DNA of 64,000 nt from Kosakonia quasisacchari (GTDB lineage Bacteria > Pseudomonadota > Gammaproteobacteria > Enterobacterales > Enterobacteriaceae), in assembly GCF_004331415.1 (NCBI RefSeq), contig NZ_SJOP01000019.1, forward strand, positions 1 through 64,000, read 5' to 3'. A program made the position numbers and the translations under genes. Numbering within the stretch: position 1 is the stretch's first letter; the number at the start of each line of letters is the position of its first letter. Positions 18,497-27,530 of this stretch are shown piece after piece. The notes below the pieces were generated by a model, which saw nothing but the letters and a program-made list of their open reading frames with translations, was not told the origin of the DNA and searched no databases.

Positions 18497-18832
18497 ATGG
18501 AAACAACCAAGCCTTCGTTCCAGGATGTTCTGGAGTTTGTGCGTCTGTTCCGCCGCAAGAATAAGTTGCAGCGTGAAATTCAGGACGTTGAGAAGAAGAT
18601 CCGTGATAACCAGAAGCGTGTTCTGCTGCTGGATAACCTCAGCGATTACATCAAACCGGGCATGAGCGTTGAAGCCATTCAGGGCATTATCGCCAGCATG
18701 AAAACCGACTACGAAGATCGCGTAGATGATTACATCATCAAAAACGCCGAGCTGTCGAAAGAACGTCGTGACATTTCCAAGAAACTGAAAACCATGGGCG
18801 AACTGAAGTCGGTTGAAGCAAAGACCGAATAA
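18497..18832 (+). CDS. yeeX: DUF496 family protein YeeX
   Basis: A 111-aa, highly charged, largely helical coiled-coil-like protein of the conserved enterobacterial DUF496 family. No function is established. It keeps the E. coli position after yeeA and is convergent with pduX. A 9-bp hairpin lies right behind its stop. Confidence 0.92.
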   Translation: METTKPSFQDVLEFVRLFRRKNKLQREIQDVEKKIRDNQKRVLLLDNLSDYIKPGMSVEAIQGIIASMKTDYEDRVDDYIIKNAELSKERRDISKKLKTMGELKSVEAKTE

Positions 18833-18840
18833 TGCCTCGC

Positions 18841-18862
18841 GGTGAGAGGTTCGCCTCTCACC
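18841..18862. terminator. UUCG hairpin between yeeX and pduX
   Basis: A perfect 9-bp stem (18841-18849 with 18854-18862) closed by a TTCG tetraloop abuts the pduX stop. No T run follows on either strand, so it may act as a 3'-end stabiliser as much as a terminator. Confidence 0.6.
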
Positions 18863-18863
18863 C

Positions 18864-19760
18864 CTATTTCACGCCGCCCGCCACCATCTCCAACAAATAG
18901 CTTTTTGGCCAGTGTACCGCCAGTTCCCTCTTCGCTAGAAAACTGCAAACCGCTTCCACATCATGACGTGCTGAATCAAGAAACAAACCCACCACGCTCC
19001 CGCTATGCGCCACGTTCAGACCGTACAAATCGAATCGTTCCACCAGATTGAGCAGGGTATTGAACGCCGGTTTTTGCAATAGCGCCTGGCTGGCTATCGC
19101 GCTGAGTGTTGCGGCTTCGCCCAGCAGTGCGGCATCATTTTTCGCGCAAGCGCGTTGTAGCGTTTGCCATGCTCTGTCCAGAGTGCCCGCATTGTCGAGC
19201 AGCGCCTGCTGGCGCGCCATCCGGTGATAATCTGCGGTCGTCAGTGTCAGCGGGCTCTCCAGCAGCAGAACCTCGCTGTGCGGAAGTGTGCCACAGGGAA
19301 TGCGGGTCGCTGCGGTGTTATGGTCAAACAGCGTCAGGCCCGAAAACAGCGTGCTGTCGGTCGGCTCCAGCGTCACGCAGAGCTGAGCCAGTGTTTCTTC
19401 ATCCAGCGGCTGATTAAGATGTCGGGCAGCCGCTACGGCTGTCGCCGCAATATCGGCAGTGCTGCTGGCCATGCCTTTCGCCACCGGAATGGTGGAGCGG
19501 CAGTCGATACGCAGCGTTGACGAGAGGGACGCGGGAAGTTGCCAGTGCGCCAGCAACAGTTTGATCATCGCGCGGGTGAGCGGGCGCTCTTTGGCCAGTG
19601 GCGTGCCGGTGGTGACTTCCACATGGCTGTACCACGCCACCGGGCAGGAGACCAGCTTTTCGCCGCCGAGTATCCAGCCCTGGATTATTTCGCCGCAGGA
19701 TGCGGGACATGCTGCCTGCGCCACGGTTATCCCCCTAAAAAATAAAACGGATAGTGTCAT
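18864..19760 (-). CDS. pduX: L-threonine kinase PduX
   Basis: A 298-aa GHMP kinase that phosphorylates free L-threonine to give the precursor of the aminopropanol linker of cobalamin. The ATP-binding GHMP motif is PVAKGMASSTAD near residue 105, and an N-terminal CPASCGEIIQG segment is typical of PduX. I chose the ATG at 19760 because it gives the family length of about 300. In Salmonella pduX ends the pdu operon; here it stands alone, divergent from the cbi operon, with no pdu genes or pocR in the window. Confidence 0.92.
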   Translation of the reverse strand: MTLSVLFFRGITVAQAACPASCGEIIQGWILGGEKLVSCPVAWYSHVEVTTGTPLAKERPLTRAMIKLLLAHWQLPASLSSTLRIDCRSTIPVAKGMASSTADIAATAVAAARHLNQPLDEETLAQLCVTLEPTDSTLFSGLTLFDHNTAATRIPCGTLPHSEVLLLESPLTLTTADYHRMARQQALLDNAGTLDRAWQTLQRACAKNDAALLGEAATLSAIASQALLQKPAFNTLLNLVERFDLYGLNVAHSGSVVGLFLDSARHDVEAVCSFLAKRELAVHWPKSYLLEMVAGGVK

Positions 19761-20192
19761 TTCATCCCGTCGAATGCCAGCATTAACGCCGCGTTGGCAT
19801 GTCTCCACCCGAGCACGAAGATATTTCGACATTGCTCGCTGCACATGGTCTTTATCATTCCCAGTTGAGGATTCTCGCAGGCGCGTGATTACACATATCT
19901 TTCCGTCAGATTATGAAGAGGTTCTACCGCTATTTTGTTTACAGCCTTAGAGGATGTTTGAATGACTCATGCAGCGTTGAGTTAATTCCGACACTGAAAA
20001 TCGTGACGCGAAACCTGAATAAATCAGGTGTTGATAAAAGCGGGTGAGCAATACATTGTTATAGCGCAACAAACTCGTGTTTACGCGACGATAAACTGCA
20101 TCAGTTTTATTTCCCTGCGGCAATCCAGTTTGCCTCTGGGAAATGTCATGAACAAGCGAACACGGTTTTCGCGCCGTGACGCAATAAGCCAA
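19761..20192. other. Divergent control region of pduX and cbi/cob
   Basis: About 430 bp with no convincing gene. It must contain the divergent pduX and cbiA promoters. A small ACCTGA/TCAGGT hairpin lies at 20013-20029, and a CACGG/CCGTG hairpin at 20161-20178 lies just before the aptamer. I could not identify a PocR, FNR or CRP site with confidence. Confidence 0.5.
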
Positions 20193-20343
20193 CAGGTTTT
20201 GCCGCCGCTTTTTGCGCGGCTGGGAAGGGGGCGAAAATCCCCCGCAGCCCCCGCTGCTGTGATGCTGACAACCCCGAAAACGCCACTGATCGCCAGATCG
20301 GGAAGGACGGGTGAGGATGACGCTAAGCCAGAAGACCGACCTG
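20193..20343 (+). ncRNA. Cobalamin riboswitch aptamer
   Basis: The aptamer closes with a P1 helix (CAGGT 20193-20197 with ACCTG 20339-20343). Inside it are the GGGAAGG...GAAAATCCC core, the CGCCACTG stretch at 20281-20288, GGGAAGG at 20300-20306, and the B12 box AAGCCAGAAGACC at 20325-20337, all in canonical order. It lies 114 nt upstream of cbiA. The platform contains a CGGGC/GCCCG pairing (20406-20410 with 20437-20441) close to the cbiA ribosome site, and no T run follows it. That suggests translational control by adenosylcobalamin as in Salmonella. Confidence 0.95.
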
Positions 20344-20457
20344 ATGGGCCATTATCAACAACTTCGGTGGGAAGTGGGTTGCTCAGAAGCGTACGGTCGT
20401 AAGACCGGGCAAACGCGCGCCTGACTTCAGCTTTCCGCCCGTGATGGGGTATCAGGA

Positions 20458-21837
20458 ATGTCAGACAGGCGCAGCGCCTTTCTCCTTGCCGGAACCGGTA
20501 GCGGCTGTGGTAAAACCACCGTCACGCTGGGGCTGCTTACTGTTTTTAACCGTCGCGGCTTACGTGTTCAGCCGTTCAAAGTCGGGCCGGATTACCTGGA
20601 TACCGCCTGGCACAGCGCCGTTTCCGGCGTCGCCTCCCACAATCTCGACAGCTTTATGCTGCCAGAGCCAACGCTCAACGCGCTCTTTTGCGAGCATGTT
20701 TCCGCCTGCGATGTTGCCATTATTGAAGGCGTGATGGGATTGTACGACGGCTACGGCACCGACCCTGATTATTGCAGCAGCGCCGCACTGGCAAAACAGC
20801 TTGGCGTTGCGGTGATTTTGCTCGTTGACGGCAAAGCGGTGTCGACCTCCATTGCCGCAACAGTCATGGGTTTTCAGCACTTCGATCCGCAACTGCCCAT
20901 TGCCGGCGTTATCGTCAACCGGGTTAATAGCGACAGCCATTTTCAGCTCCTGAAACACGCCATTGAACACTATTGCGCGCTACCGGTGCTGGGGTATGTC
21001 CCGACCGCGCCCGGCATTACGTTGCCGGAGCGTCATCTCGGTCTGGTGACCGCGCGTGAATCAGTGGTGGAAGCCCAATCGTGGCAAGATTTTGCCGGGC
21101 ATCTGGAGCAAACGATTGATATTGACCAACTGCTCACGCTCAGCCAACTCACGGCGCTTCCCGCCGGGCAAATGCCGCCCTTGCCGGATGCGGCTGTAGG
21201 CGCAGGGCTGACGCTGGCATTAGCCTTTGATGAAGCCTTCAACTTTTACTACCCCGCTAATCTCGAGTTACTCGAACGTGCGGGAGTCCGCATTGTGCGC
21301 TTTAGCCCGCTGCGTGATAACCAGTTACCGGAATGCCAGATGCTGTGGCTTGGCGGTGGTTACCCGGAGCTGCATGCACGGGCATTGTCAGAAAACACGC
21401 CCATGCTGGAGGCTATCCGCGTGGCCCATCAGCGCGGTGTAGCGATCTACGCCGAGTGCGGCGGGCTGATGTATCTCGGCACCGCATTGCGTGATGCTGA
21501 CGGCCACGAATGGCCGATGACGAATGTGATCCCCGGTCTTAGCGTGATGGGCAACAAACTGACCCGCTTTGGCTACTGCGAAGCCCGCGCGACGCAACAG
21601 ACCTTACTGGCGGCAGCGGGTGAAACCCTGCGCGGACACGAATTTCACTATTCAGATTTCACCGCGCAAACGGCGGCGGTGCTCGACTGCCATAAAACCC
21701 GTGACGGCGAAGTGCTCAAACGTTGGCAGGCTGGCTGGCAGGTTGGCAACACCTTCGCCAGCTACCTGCATCTGCACTTCGCCCAACGCCCGCAAATGCT
21801 CAACCACTGGTTTGCTGCCGCAAGGAGCGCGCAATGA
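20458..21837 (+). CDS. cbiA: Cobyrinic acid a,c-diamide synthase
   Basis: A 459-aa ATP- and glutamine-dependent amidase that amidates side chains a and c of cobyrinate. It has an N-terminal dethiobiotin-synthetase-like ATPase with P-loop GTGSGCGKT (12-20) and a C-terminal triad glutaminase with nucleophile C334 in AECGGLMYL. It is the first gene after the riboswitch, and its 3' end overlaps cbiB by 4 nt. Confidence 0.97.
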   Translation: MSDRRSAFLLAGTGSGCGKTTVTLGLLTVFNRRGLRVQPFKVGPDYLDTAWHSAVSGVASHNLDSFMLPEPTLNALFCEHVSACDVAIIEGVMGLYDGYGTDPDYCSSAALAKQLGVAVILLVDGKAVSTSIAATVMGFQHFDPQLPIAGVIVNRVNSDSHFQLLKHAIEHYCALPVLGYVPTAPGITLPERHLGLVTARESVVEAQSWQDFAGHLEQTIDIDQLLTLSQLTALPAGQMPPLPDAAVGAGLTLALAFDEAFNFYYPANLELLERAGVRIVRFSPLRDNQLPECQMLWLGGGYPELHARALSENTPMLEAIRVAHQRGVAIYAECGGLMYLGTALRDADGHEWPMTNVIPGLSVMGNKLTRFGYCEARATQQTLLAAAGETLRGHEFHYSDFTAQTAAVLDCHKTRDGEVLKRWQAGWQVGNTFASYLHLHFAQRPQMLNHWFAAARSAQ

Positions 21838-22790
21838 CACTGCTTGCCTGGGTTGTGGCGTTTTTACTCGATCGGCTGCTGGGCGACCCGCCGCGCTGGC
21901 CGCATCCGGTGCGCTGGATTGGCGCGCTGATTAACCTGCTACAAGGCATCGTGCGGCGCTGGTGCCATAGCGATAACGCGCTGCGCATGGGCGGCGGCGT
22001 AATGTGGCTGGCGGTGGTCGGTGTGAGCTGGGGAGTGGCCTGGGGCGCGCTAGCGCTGGCAAGCGCCACTCACCCGTGGCTCGGCTGGTGTGTCGAGGTG
22101 TGGTTGATCTACACCTCGCTCGCCACCCGTTGCCTGGCGGACATGGCACGGGAAGTCGAAAAGCCGCTGCGCCAGGGGCTGCTTGCCCAGAGCCGCGAAA
22201 AACTCTCATGGATTGTCGGGCGCGATACCCGCCAGTTGCAGCCGCCGCAAATCACTCGCGCGGTGGTGGAAACGGTCGCGGAGAATACCGTCGATGGGGT
22301 GATTGCGCCGCTGTTCTTTTTGCTGCTCGGCGGCGCGCCACTGGCGATGGCCTACAAAGCCGTCAACACGCTGGATTCAATGGTCGGCTACAAACATGAA
22401 AAGTACCGCGCCATCGGCATGGTCAGCGCCCGGCTGGATGATGTCGCCAATTTTATCCCGGCACGCCTGAGCTGGTTTTTGCTGAGTATCGCAGCCTGGT
22501 GTTGTCGCCAGGATGCCCGCGCAGCATTGCGTGTGGGTTTTCGTGACCGGAACAATCACAGCAGCCCGAACTGCGCCTGGCCGGAAGGTACGGTTGCCGG
22601 TGCGCTCGGCGTGCGCCTTGGCGGGCCCAACGACTACTTCGGCGAACGCGTCGAAAAACCCTGGATCGGTGATGATACCCGCGCCATTGACGTTGATGAC
22701 ATCGGGCGAACCATCCAGATGATGTGGCTGGCCTCGACGTTGGCACTGGTGCTGTTTGCGCTGGTACGTTTCGTGTGGATGGGGGCCTGA
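21834..22790 (+). CDS. cbiB: Adenosylcobinamide-phosphate synthase
   Basis: A 318-aa inner-membrane protein that attaches the aminopropanol (phosphate) arm to adenosylcobyric acid. It begins with the family hallmark DRLLGDPPRWPHP and contains several membrane segments and the NTVDGVIAPLF motif. Start at 21834 chosen for the CAAGGAG ribosome site and family length; it overlaps cbiA by 4 nt. It uses the product of the PduX/CobD branch. Confidence 0.96.
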   Translation: MTLLAWVVAFLLDRLLGDPPRWPHPVRWIGALINLLQGIVRRWCHSDNALRMGGGVMWLAVVGVSWGVAWGALALASATHPWLGWCVEVWLIYTSLATRCLADMAREVEKPLRQGLLAQSREKLSWIVGRDTRQLQPPQITRAVVETVAENTVDGVIAPLFFLLLGGAPLAMAYKAVNTLDSMVGYKHEKYRAIGMVSARLDDVANFIPARLSWFLLSIAAWCCRQDARAALRVGFRDRNNHSSPNCAWPEGTVAGALGVRLGGPNDYFGERVEKPWIGDDTRAIDVDDIGRTIQMMWLASTLALVLFALVRFVWMGA

Positions 22791-22801
22791 GGATGAAAAC
22801 G

Positions 22802-23434
22802 ATGGATTATTTGCAGCAACCGCAGGCTATTGAAGCCAAAAGTTTTGTCATTATTAGCGACATTATCAAAGAGATGCGCCCCGATTACCGCTTTGCCAGT
22901 CCGCTGCATGAAGCGGTTATCAAACGGGTCATTCATACCACCGCCGATTTCGACTGGCTCGATATCTTATGGTTTTCCGATGATGCGCTGGCAAGCCTCT
23001 GTACCGCGATAAAACAGGGCTGCACGCTCTACACCGATACCACTATGGCGCTTTCTGGCATTAATAAAACCCTGCTGGCGCAGTTCGGCGGCGAAGCACG
23101 TTGCTATATCTCCGACCCGCGCGTGGTGCGCCGCGCCAAAGCTGACGGTATCACCCGTTCGATGGCGGCGGTCGATCTGGCGCTGGGCGAAGAGGGGGGC
23201 AAGGTGTTTGTCTTCGGCAATGCGCCCACTGCGCTGTTTCGCCTGCTTGAACATAACACCTTGGTGAACGGTGTGGTCGGTGTACCGGTTGGCTTTGTCG
23301 GCGCGGCAGAGTCGAAAGAGGCGCTGGTGGCGAGTGGCTTACCGGGTATTGCCGCACGCGGGCGCAAAGGCGGTAGCAACGTGGCGGCGGCGATCGTTAA
23401 CGCGCTGCTTTACAGCCTGCGGGAGGCGCAATGA
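22802..23434 (+). CDS. cbiC: Cobalt-precorrin-8 methylmutase
   Basis: A 210-aa enzyme that migrates the C-11 methyl group to C-12, giving cobyrinic acid. The conserved RVIHTTADFDW, TDTTMALSGI and FGNAPTALF segments are present; the histidine of the first is catalytic. I chose the ATG at 22802 over the one at 22793 because GAGG is eight bases upstream and it matches the Salmonella length. It overlaps cbiD by 4 nt. Confidence 0.95.
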   Translation: MDYLQQPQAIEAKSFVIISDIIKEMRPDYRFASPLHEAVIKRVIHTTADFDWLDILWFSDDALASLCTAIKQGCTLYTDTTMALSGINKTLLAQFGGEARCYISDPRVVRRAKADGITRSMAAVDLALGEEGGKVFVFGNAPTALFRLLEHNTLVNGVVGVPVGFVGAAESKEALVASGLPGIAARGRKGGSNVAAAIVNALLYSLREAQ

Positions 23435-24570
23435 GCGAACAGGCGTTCGACGACCCGGTGTGGCACAACGGAAAAGCGCTGCGCAAAGGTTATACCACCG
23501 GCTCCTGCGCGACGGCGGCCGCGAAAGTGGCGGCGCTGATGGTGCTTCGCCAGCACCTTATCCACCAGGTATCGATTGTCACGCCGTCGGGCGTCACGCT
23601 ACGCCTGTGCGTCGAATGCCCGCATGTGGAAGGTTTGCAGGGGATTGCCGCCATTCGCAAGGACGGTGGCGATGATGTTGATGCCACTCACGGCATGCTG
23701 ATTTTCGCGCGCGTCACGCTTAATGATGAGGGTGAAATAACCCTGCGTGGCGGCGAAGGCGTTGGTACTGTCACCCGCAAAGGCATTGGCCTGGCTGTTG
23801 GCGAAGCGGCTATCAACCGCACGCCGCGCCAGACTATCGAAGCCGCCGTGCGCGAAGTGATTGGTCCGACGCGCGGCGCAGAGGTGGAAATTTTTGCCCC
23901 GGAAGGGGAGGAACGGGCGAAGAAAACCTACAACGGCAGGCTCGGTATTCTTGGCGGCATTTCAATTATTGGCACCACCGGCATTGTCACGCCGATGTCG
24001 GAAGAGAGCTGGAAGCGCTCGCTGGCGCTGGAGCTGGAATTAAAACGCGCCGCCGGGATGGGTCGCGTAATTCTGGTGCCCGGTAACCACGGCGAACGTT
24101 TTGTCCGCGAGTATCTGGGACTGTCCGGCGAGCAAGTGGTCACCATGAGTAACTTCGTTGGCTACATGATCGAAGAGGCGGTGCGCCTTGGTTTCCGGCA
24201 TATCGTGCTGGTCGGTCATCCCGGCAAGCTGGTGAAAATCGCCGCCGGGATCTTTCACACCCACAGCCACATCGCCGACGCGCGCATGGAAACGCTGGTC
24301 GCGCACCTGGCGCTGCTCGGTGCACCGCATGCGCTCCTGCTGGCGGTGAGCGAGTGCGACACTACCGAAGCGGCAATGGAGCACATTGACGCCGCCGGTT
24401 TCAGCCACCTCTACGATCACCTGGCAACCCGTATCTGCCAGCGTATCGAGCAAATGCTGCGCTTTACGCACAATCCGCCGCAGTGCGATGCCGTGATGTT
24501 CTCCTTTGATAACAAGGTGCTGGGCGCGAATCGTCCCGTTGAGGCGATTGCCGGGGATCTCAGATGTTAA
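23431..24570 (+). CDS. cbiD: Cobalt-precorrin-5B C1-methyltransferase
   Basis: A 379-aa CbiD, which methylates C-1 after ring contraction in the oxygen-independent pathway. It carries the N-terminal KGYTTGSCATAAAKVA motif and the glycine-rich VPGNHGE segment. Unlike its neighbours it is not a canonical corrin methyltransferase fold. It overlaps cbiC by 4 nt and cbiE by 7 nt. Confidence 0.96.
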   Translation: MSEQAFDDPVWHNGKALRKGYTTGSCATAAAKVAALMVLRQHLIHQVSIVTPSGVTLRLCVECPHVEGLQGIAAIRKDGGDDVDATHGMLIFARVTLNDEGEITLRGGEGVGTVTRKGIGLAVGEAAINRTPRQTIEAAVREVIGPTRGAEVEIFAPEGEERAKKTYNGRLGILGGISIIGTTGIVTPMSEESWKRSLALELELKRAAGMGRVILVPGNHGERFVREYLGLSGEQVVTMSNFVGYMIEEAVRLGFRHIVLVGHPGKLVKIAAGIFHTHSHIADARMETLVAHLALLGAPHALLLAVSECDTTEAAMEHIDAAGFSHLYDHLATRICQRIEQMLRFTHNPPQCDAVMFSFDNKVLGANRPVEAIAGDLRC

Positions 24571-25169
24571 CCGTCGCCGGGATGGGGCCGGGCAATCTGG
24601 CGCTAATGACGCCGCAGGCACAGGAGGCAGTAGCGCAGGCAGAGGTGCTGGTCGGTGGTCAACGCCACCTGGCGCAATTCCCCGATTTTGCCGGGGAGGT
24701 GCGGGCGCTGGATGCGGATATTCCTGCTTTGCTGGCGTGGCTGGAAGAACACGCCACGCGCAATGTGGTGGTACTGGCCTCCGGCGACCCCTTGTTTTAC
24801 GGCATCGGCACACGGCTGGTGGCGCACTTCGGTATTGAACAGTTGCGCATTATTCCTGGTATCAGCGCCGCGCAGTACCTCTGTTCGCGTACCGGCATTG
24901 ATATGAACGATATCTGGCTGACCAGCAGCCACGGACGCGATGTGGATTTCGATGCCCTGGCGCGCGCCACCAAGGTCGCGATGGTGACCGATGCCCGCTG
25001 CGGGCCAAAAGCCATTGCTGACGAGCTACTGGCGCGCGGGGCAGAAAATTGCTGGCTGGTGATTGGCGAAAACCTCGGTCTGGACAATGAACGTATCCAC
25101 TGGCTGCGCCCTGCGGATGTAAAGGCGCATTACGAGATGAATGTGGTGGTGATCCTCAATGAAAGATGA
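24564..25169 (+). CDS. cbiE: Cobalt-precorrin-7 C5-methyltransferase
   Basis: A 201-aa class III SAM methyltransferase that methylates C-5. It has the N-terminal VAGMGPG loop and LASGDPLFYGIG, both typical tetrapyrrole-methylase motifs. Its end overlaps cbiT by 11 nt; CbiE and CbiT are fused as CobL in aerobic-pathway bacteria. Confidence 0.95.
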   Translation: MLTVAGMGPGNLALMTPQAQEAVAQAEVLVGGQRHLAQFPDFAGEVRALDADIPALLAWLEEHATRNVVVLASGDPLFYGIGTRLVAHFGIEQLRIIPGISAAQYLCSRTGIDMNDIWLTSSHGRDVDFDALARATKVAMVTDARCGPKAIADELLARGAENCWLVIGENLGLDNERIHWLRPADVKAHYEMNVVVILNER

Positions 25170-25728
25170 GCTGTTTATGCGCGGCGAAAAGGTGCCGATG
25201 ACCAAAGAAGCGGTGCGTGCGCTGGCGCTGTCGAAGCTGGCGCTGCACTGCGCCAGCCACCTGATTGATATCGGCGCGGGTACCGGCAGCGTGAGCATTG
25301 AAGCGGCGCTGGCGTACCCGCAACTGCAGATCACGGCGATTGAACGCAACCCCGCAGCGCTCGGGCTGCTGGAAGAGAATTGCCAGCGCTTTGCTTGTCG
25401 CAATATCACCCTGATTTCCGGCGTTGCGCCGCTGTTTGTCGAGCAGCCTGCGGATGCGGTGTTTATGGGCGGCAGCGGCGGTAATCTGACGCAACTTATC
25501 GACTGGTCGTTGGCGCAGCTTAACCCCGGCGGGCGGCTGGTCATGACATTTATCCTGCAGGAAAACTTAAGCGCTGCGCTGGCGCACCTGGCGAATTGCC
25601 CTGTCGCTGAGCTGGATTGCCAGCAACTTCAGGTTTCACTGCTGACCCCGCTTGGCAGCGGTCACTACTTCAAACCGCATAATCCCGTTTTTATGATTTC
25701 CTGTGCAAAGGAGCAACATCATGGCTGA
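25159..25728 (+). CDS. cbiT: Cobalt-precorrin-6B C15-methyltransferase (decarboxylating)
   Basis: A 189-aa class I SAM methyltransferase that methylates C-15 and decarboxylates the C-12 side chain. The SAM-binding glycine loop is IDIGAGTGSVSIE near residue 40, followed by an acidic strand end in TAIERNP. Its start lies inside cbiE and its end overlaps cbiF by 8 nt. Confidence 0.95.
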   Translation: MKDELFMRGEKVPMTKEAVRALALSKLALHCASHLIDIGAGTGSVSIEAALAYPQLQITAIERNPAALGLLEENCQRFACRNITLISGVAPLFVEQPADAVFMGGSGGNLTQLIDWSLAQLNPGGRLVMTFILQENLSAALAHLANCPVAELDCQQLQVSLLTPLGSGHYFKPHNPVFMISCAKEQHHG

Positions 25729-26494
25729 CAACACGGACGCACGAACAGTCTGGTTTGTGGGTGCAGGTCCAGGCGATAAGGAGCTAATCACGCTAAAAGG
25801 GTATCGCCTGTTGCAACAGGCGCAGGTGGTGATTTACGCCGGTTCGCTCATCAATACCGAACTGCTGGAATACTGCCCGCCTGACGCAGAGTGCCACGAC
25901 AGCGCCGAGCTGCACCTTGAGCAAATCATCGATTTAATGGAAGCCGGTGTGAACGCCGGAAAAGTGGTGGTACGTCTGCAAACTGGCGACGTTTCGCTGT
26001 ATGGATCGGTGCGCGAACAGGGGGAGGTATTAACTCAACGAGGCATTCACTGGCAGGTCGTACCCGGCGTCAGTGCGTTTCTGGGCGCGGCGGCGGAACT
26101 GGGGGTTGAGTACACCGTACCGGACGTGTCGCAAAGCCTGATTATCACCCGCCTCGAAGGGCGCACGCCGGTGCCGGAGCGCGAACAGCTGGAAGCATTT
26201 GCCAGCCATCAGACCTCGATGGCGATTTACCTCTCGGTACAACGCATTCACCGCGTGGCGGAACGTTTAATCGAAGGCGGCTACCCGCCGACCACGCCCG
26301 TCGCAGTTATTTATAAAGCGACCTGGCCGGAGAGCCAAACGGTGCGCGGCACGCTGGCGGATATTGCTGACAAAGTGCGCGCTGCCGGGATCCGCAAAAC
26401 CGCGCTGATCCTCGTCGGTGCATTTCTGGGCGACGAGTTCCACTACTCCCGGCTTTACGCAGCGGATTTTAGCCATGAATACCGTAAAGCCTGA
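25721..26494 (+). CDS. cbiF: Cobalt-precorrin-4 C11-methyltransferase
   Basis: A 257-aa class III methyltransferase acting at C-11. Motifs seen are FVGAGPGDKELITLKG at the N-terminus, LQTGDVSLYGSVREQ and the VVPGVSAFLGAAA loop. The ATG at 25721 follows AAAGGAGC and gives the Salmonella length; the longer frame from 25703 would lie wholly inside cbiT. It overlaps cbiG by 20 nt. Confidence 0.96.
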   Translation: MADNTDARTVWFVGAGPGDKELITLKGYRLLQQAQVVIYAGSLINTELLEYCPPDAECHDSAELHLEQIIDLMEAGVNAGKVVVRLQTGDVSLYGSVREQGEVLTQRGIHWQVVPGVSAFLGAAAELGVEYTVPDVSQSLIITRLEGRTPVPEREQLEAFASHQTSMAIYLSVQRIHRVAERLIEGGYPPTTPVAVIYKATWPESQTVRGTLADIADKVRAAGIRKTALILVGAFLGDEFHYSRLYAADFSHEYRKA

Positions 26495-27530
26495 ATCGAT
26501 AGCGCTGTTTTGCCTGACGCCGGGCGGCGTGGCGCTGGCGGCGCGTCTGCAATCTGCACTGTCGATGACCTGTTTTACCAGCGAAGAATTGCTTACGGAG
26601 GGATTTCAGCCCTTCGACGGCGGTTTTGCGCAGACGCTGCGCGAGGCGTTTTGTACCTGTTCGTCGGTGATTTTTATCGGTGCAACGGGCATTGCCGTGC
26701 GCGTTATCGCCCCGCTGGTGAATGACAAATTTAACGATCCAGCGGTGATCGTCATTGATGAGCGCGGGCAGCATGTTATTAGCCTGCTTTCCGGGCATTG
26801 CGGCGGTGCGAATGCACTGGCGCGTTACCTGGCGGGTGTGCTGAACGCCGATCCGGTGATCACCACAGCGACAGACGTGAACGATCTGGCGGCGCTCGAC
26901 ATGCTGGCAAGCCAGTTGGATGCGCGGATGCAGGATTTTCGTCCGGCGGTAAAGCGCGTCAATCAGATGCTGGTCAGCGGTAAACGCGTTGGCCTGTGGT
27001 GTGAAGCGGCGATGCGCGAGGACGTGGCGCGTTGCGATACGCGCGGTTTTATCGCAGTGGATCGCCTCGATGCGTTACCGGAACTGGATGGTGTCGTGTG
27101 TGTAACCACGCAAGCGGCGCTGCCAGCACTGCCTTTGCCCGTTTTCAAACTGGTGCCGAAACGCATCGTGGTGGGGATAGGTTGTCGGCGTGACACGCCG
27201 TTTGCGCTGCTCTCGGCGCTGTTGCTGCGTCAGTTGCAGGCGAATGCCATCGACCCGCTGGCGCTGCGCGCGATTGGCAGCATCACCTTAAAGCAGGATG
27301 AAAAAGGGCTGATCCAACTTGCACAAAGTTTGGGCGTGCTGTTTGAGGTTTTCAGCGCTGATGCATTGCGGCAACACGAACACCATTTTCCCGCCTCGGA
27401 ATTTGTTCGCCAAACCGCTGGGGTTGGGAGCGTCTCCGGACCGGCGGCATGGCTGATGAGCCACGGGCAACTGATTGGCGAAACCCTGCGCGAGCAGGGC
27501 GTGACTATTACTTTGGGAGTTTCACACTGA
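26475..27530 (+). CDS. cbiG: Cobalt-precorrin-5A hydrolase
   Basis: A 351-aa enzyme that opens the delta-lactone and extrudes C-20 as acetaldehyde during ring contraction. The N-terminal CbiG domain shows FIGATGIAVR and LSGHCGGANALA; the C-terminal domain begins at VVGIGCRRDTP. The start at 26475 lies inside the end of cbiF and matches the family length of 351. Its stop overlaps the cbiH start by one base (TGATG). Confidence 0.95.
   Translation: MNTVKPESIALFCLTPGGVALAARLQSALSMTCFTSEELLTEGFQPFDGGFAQTLREAFCTCSSVIFIGATGIAVRVIAPLVNDKFNDPAVIVIDERGQHVISLLSGHCGGANALARYLAGVLNADPVITTATDVNDLAALDMLASQLDARMQDFRPAVKRVNQMLVSGKRVGLWCEAAMREDVARCDTRGFIAVDRLDALPELDGVVCVTTQAALPALPLPVFKLVPKRIVVGIGCRRDTPFALLSALLLRQLQANAIDPLALRAIGSITLKQDEKGLIQLAQSLGVLFEVFSADALRQHEHHFPASEFVRQTAGVGSVSGPAAWLMSHGQLIGETLREQGVTITLGVSH

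Noticed and set aside
19913..20047. 44-codon plus-strand ORF upstream of the cobalamin riboswitch
   Set aside because: Lies in the divergent control region and shows no similarity or good ribosome site.
24040..24813. 257-codon minus-strand frame over cbiD/cbiE
   Set aside because: Antisense to two firmly identified cobalamin genes; no recognisable domain or ribosome site.
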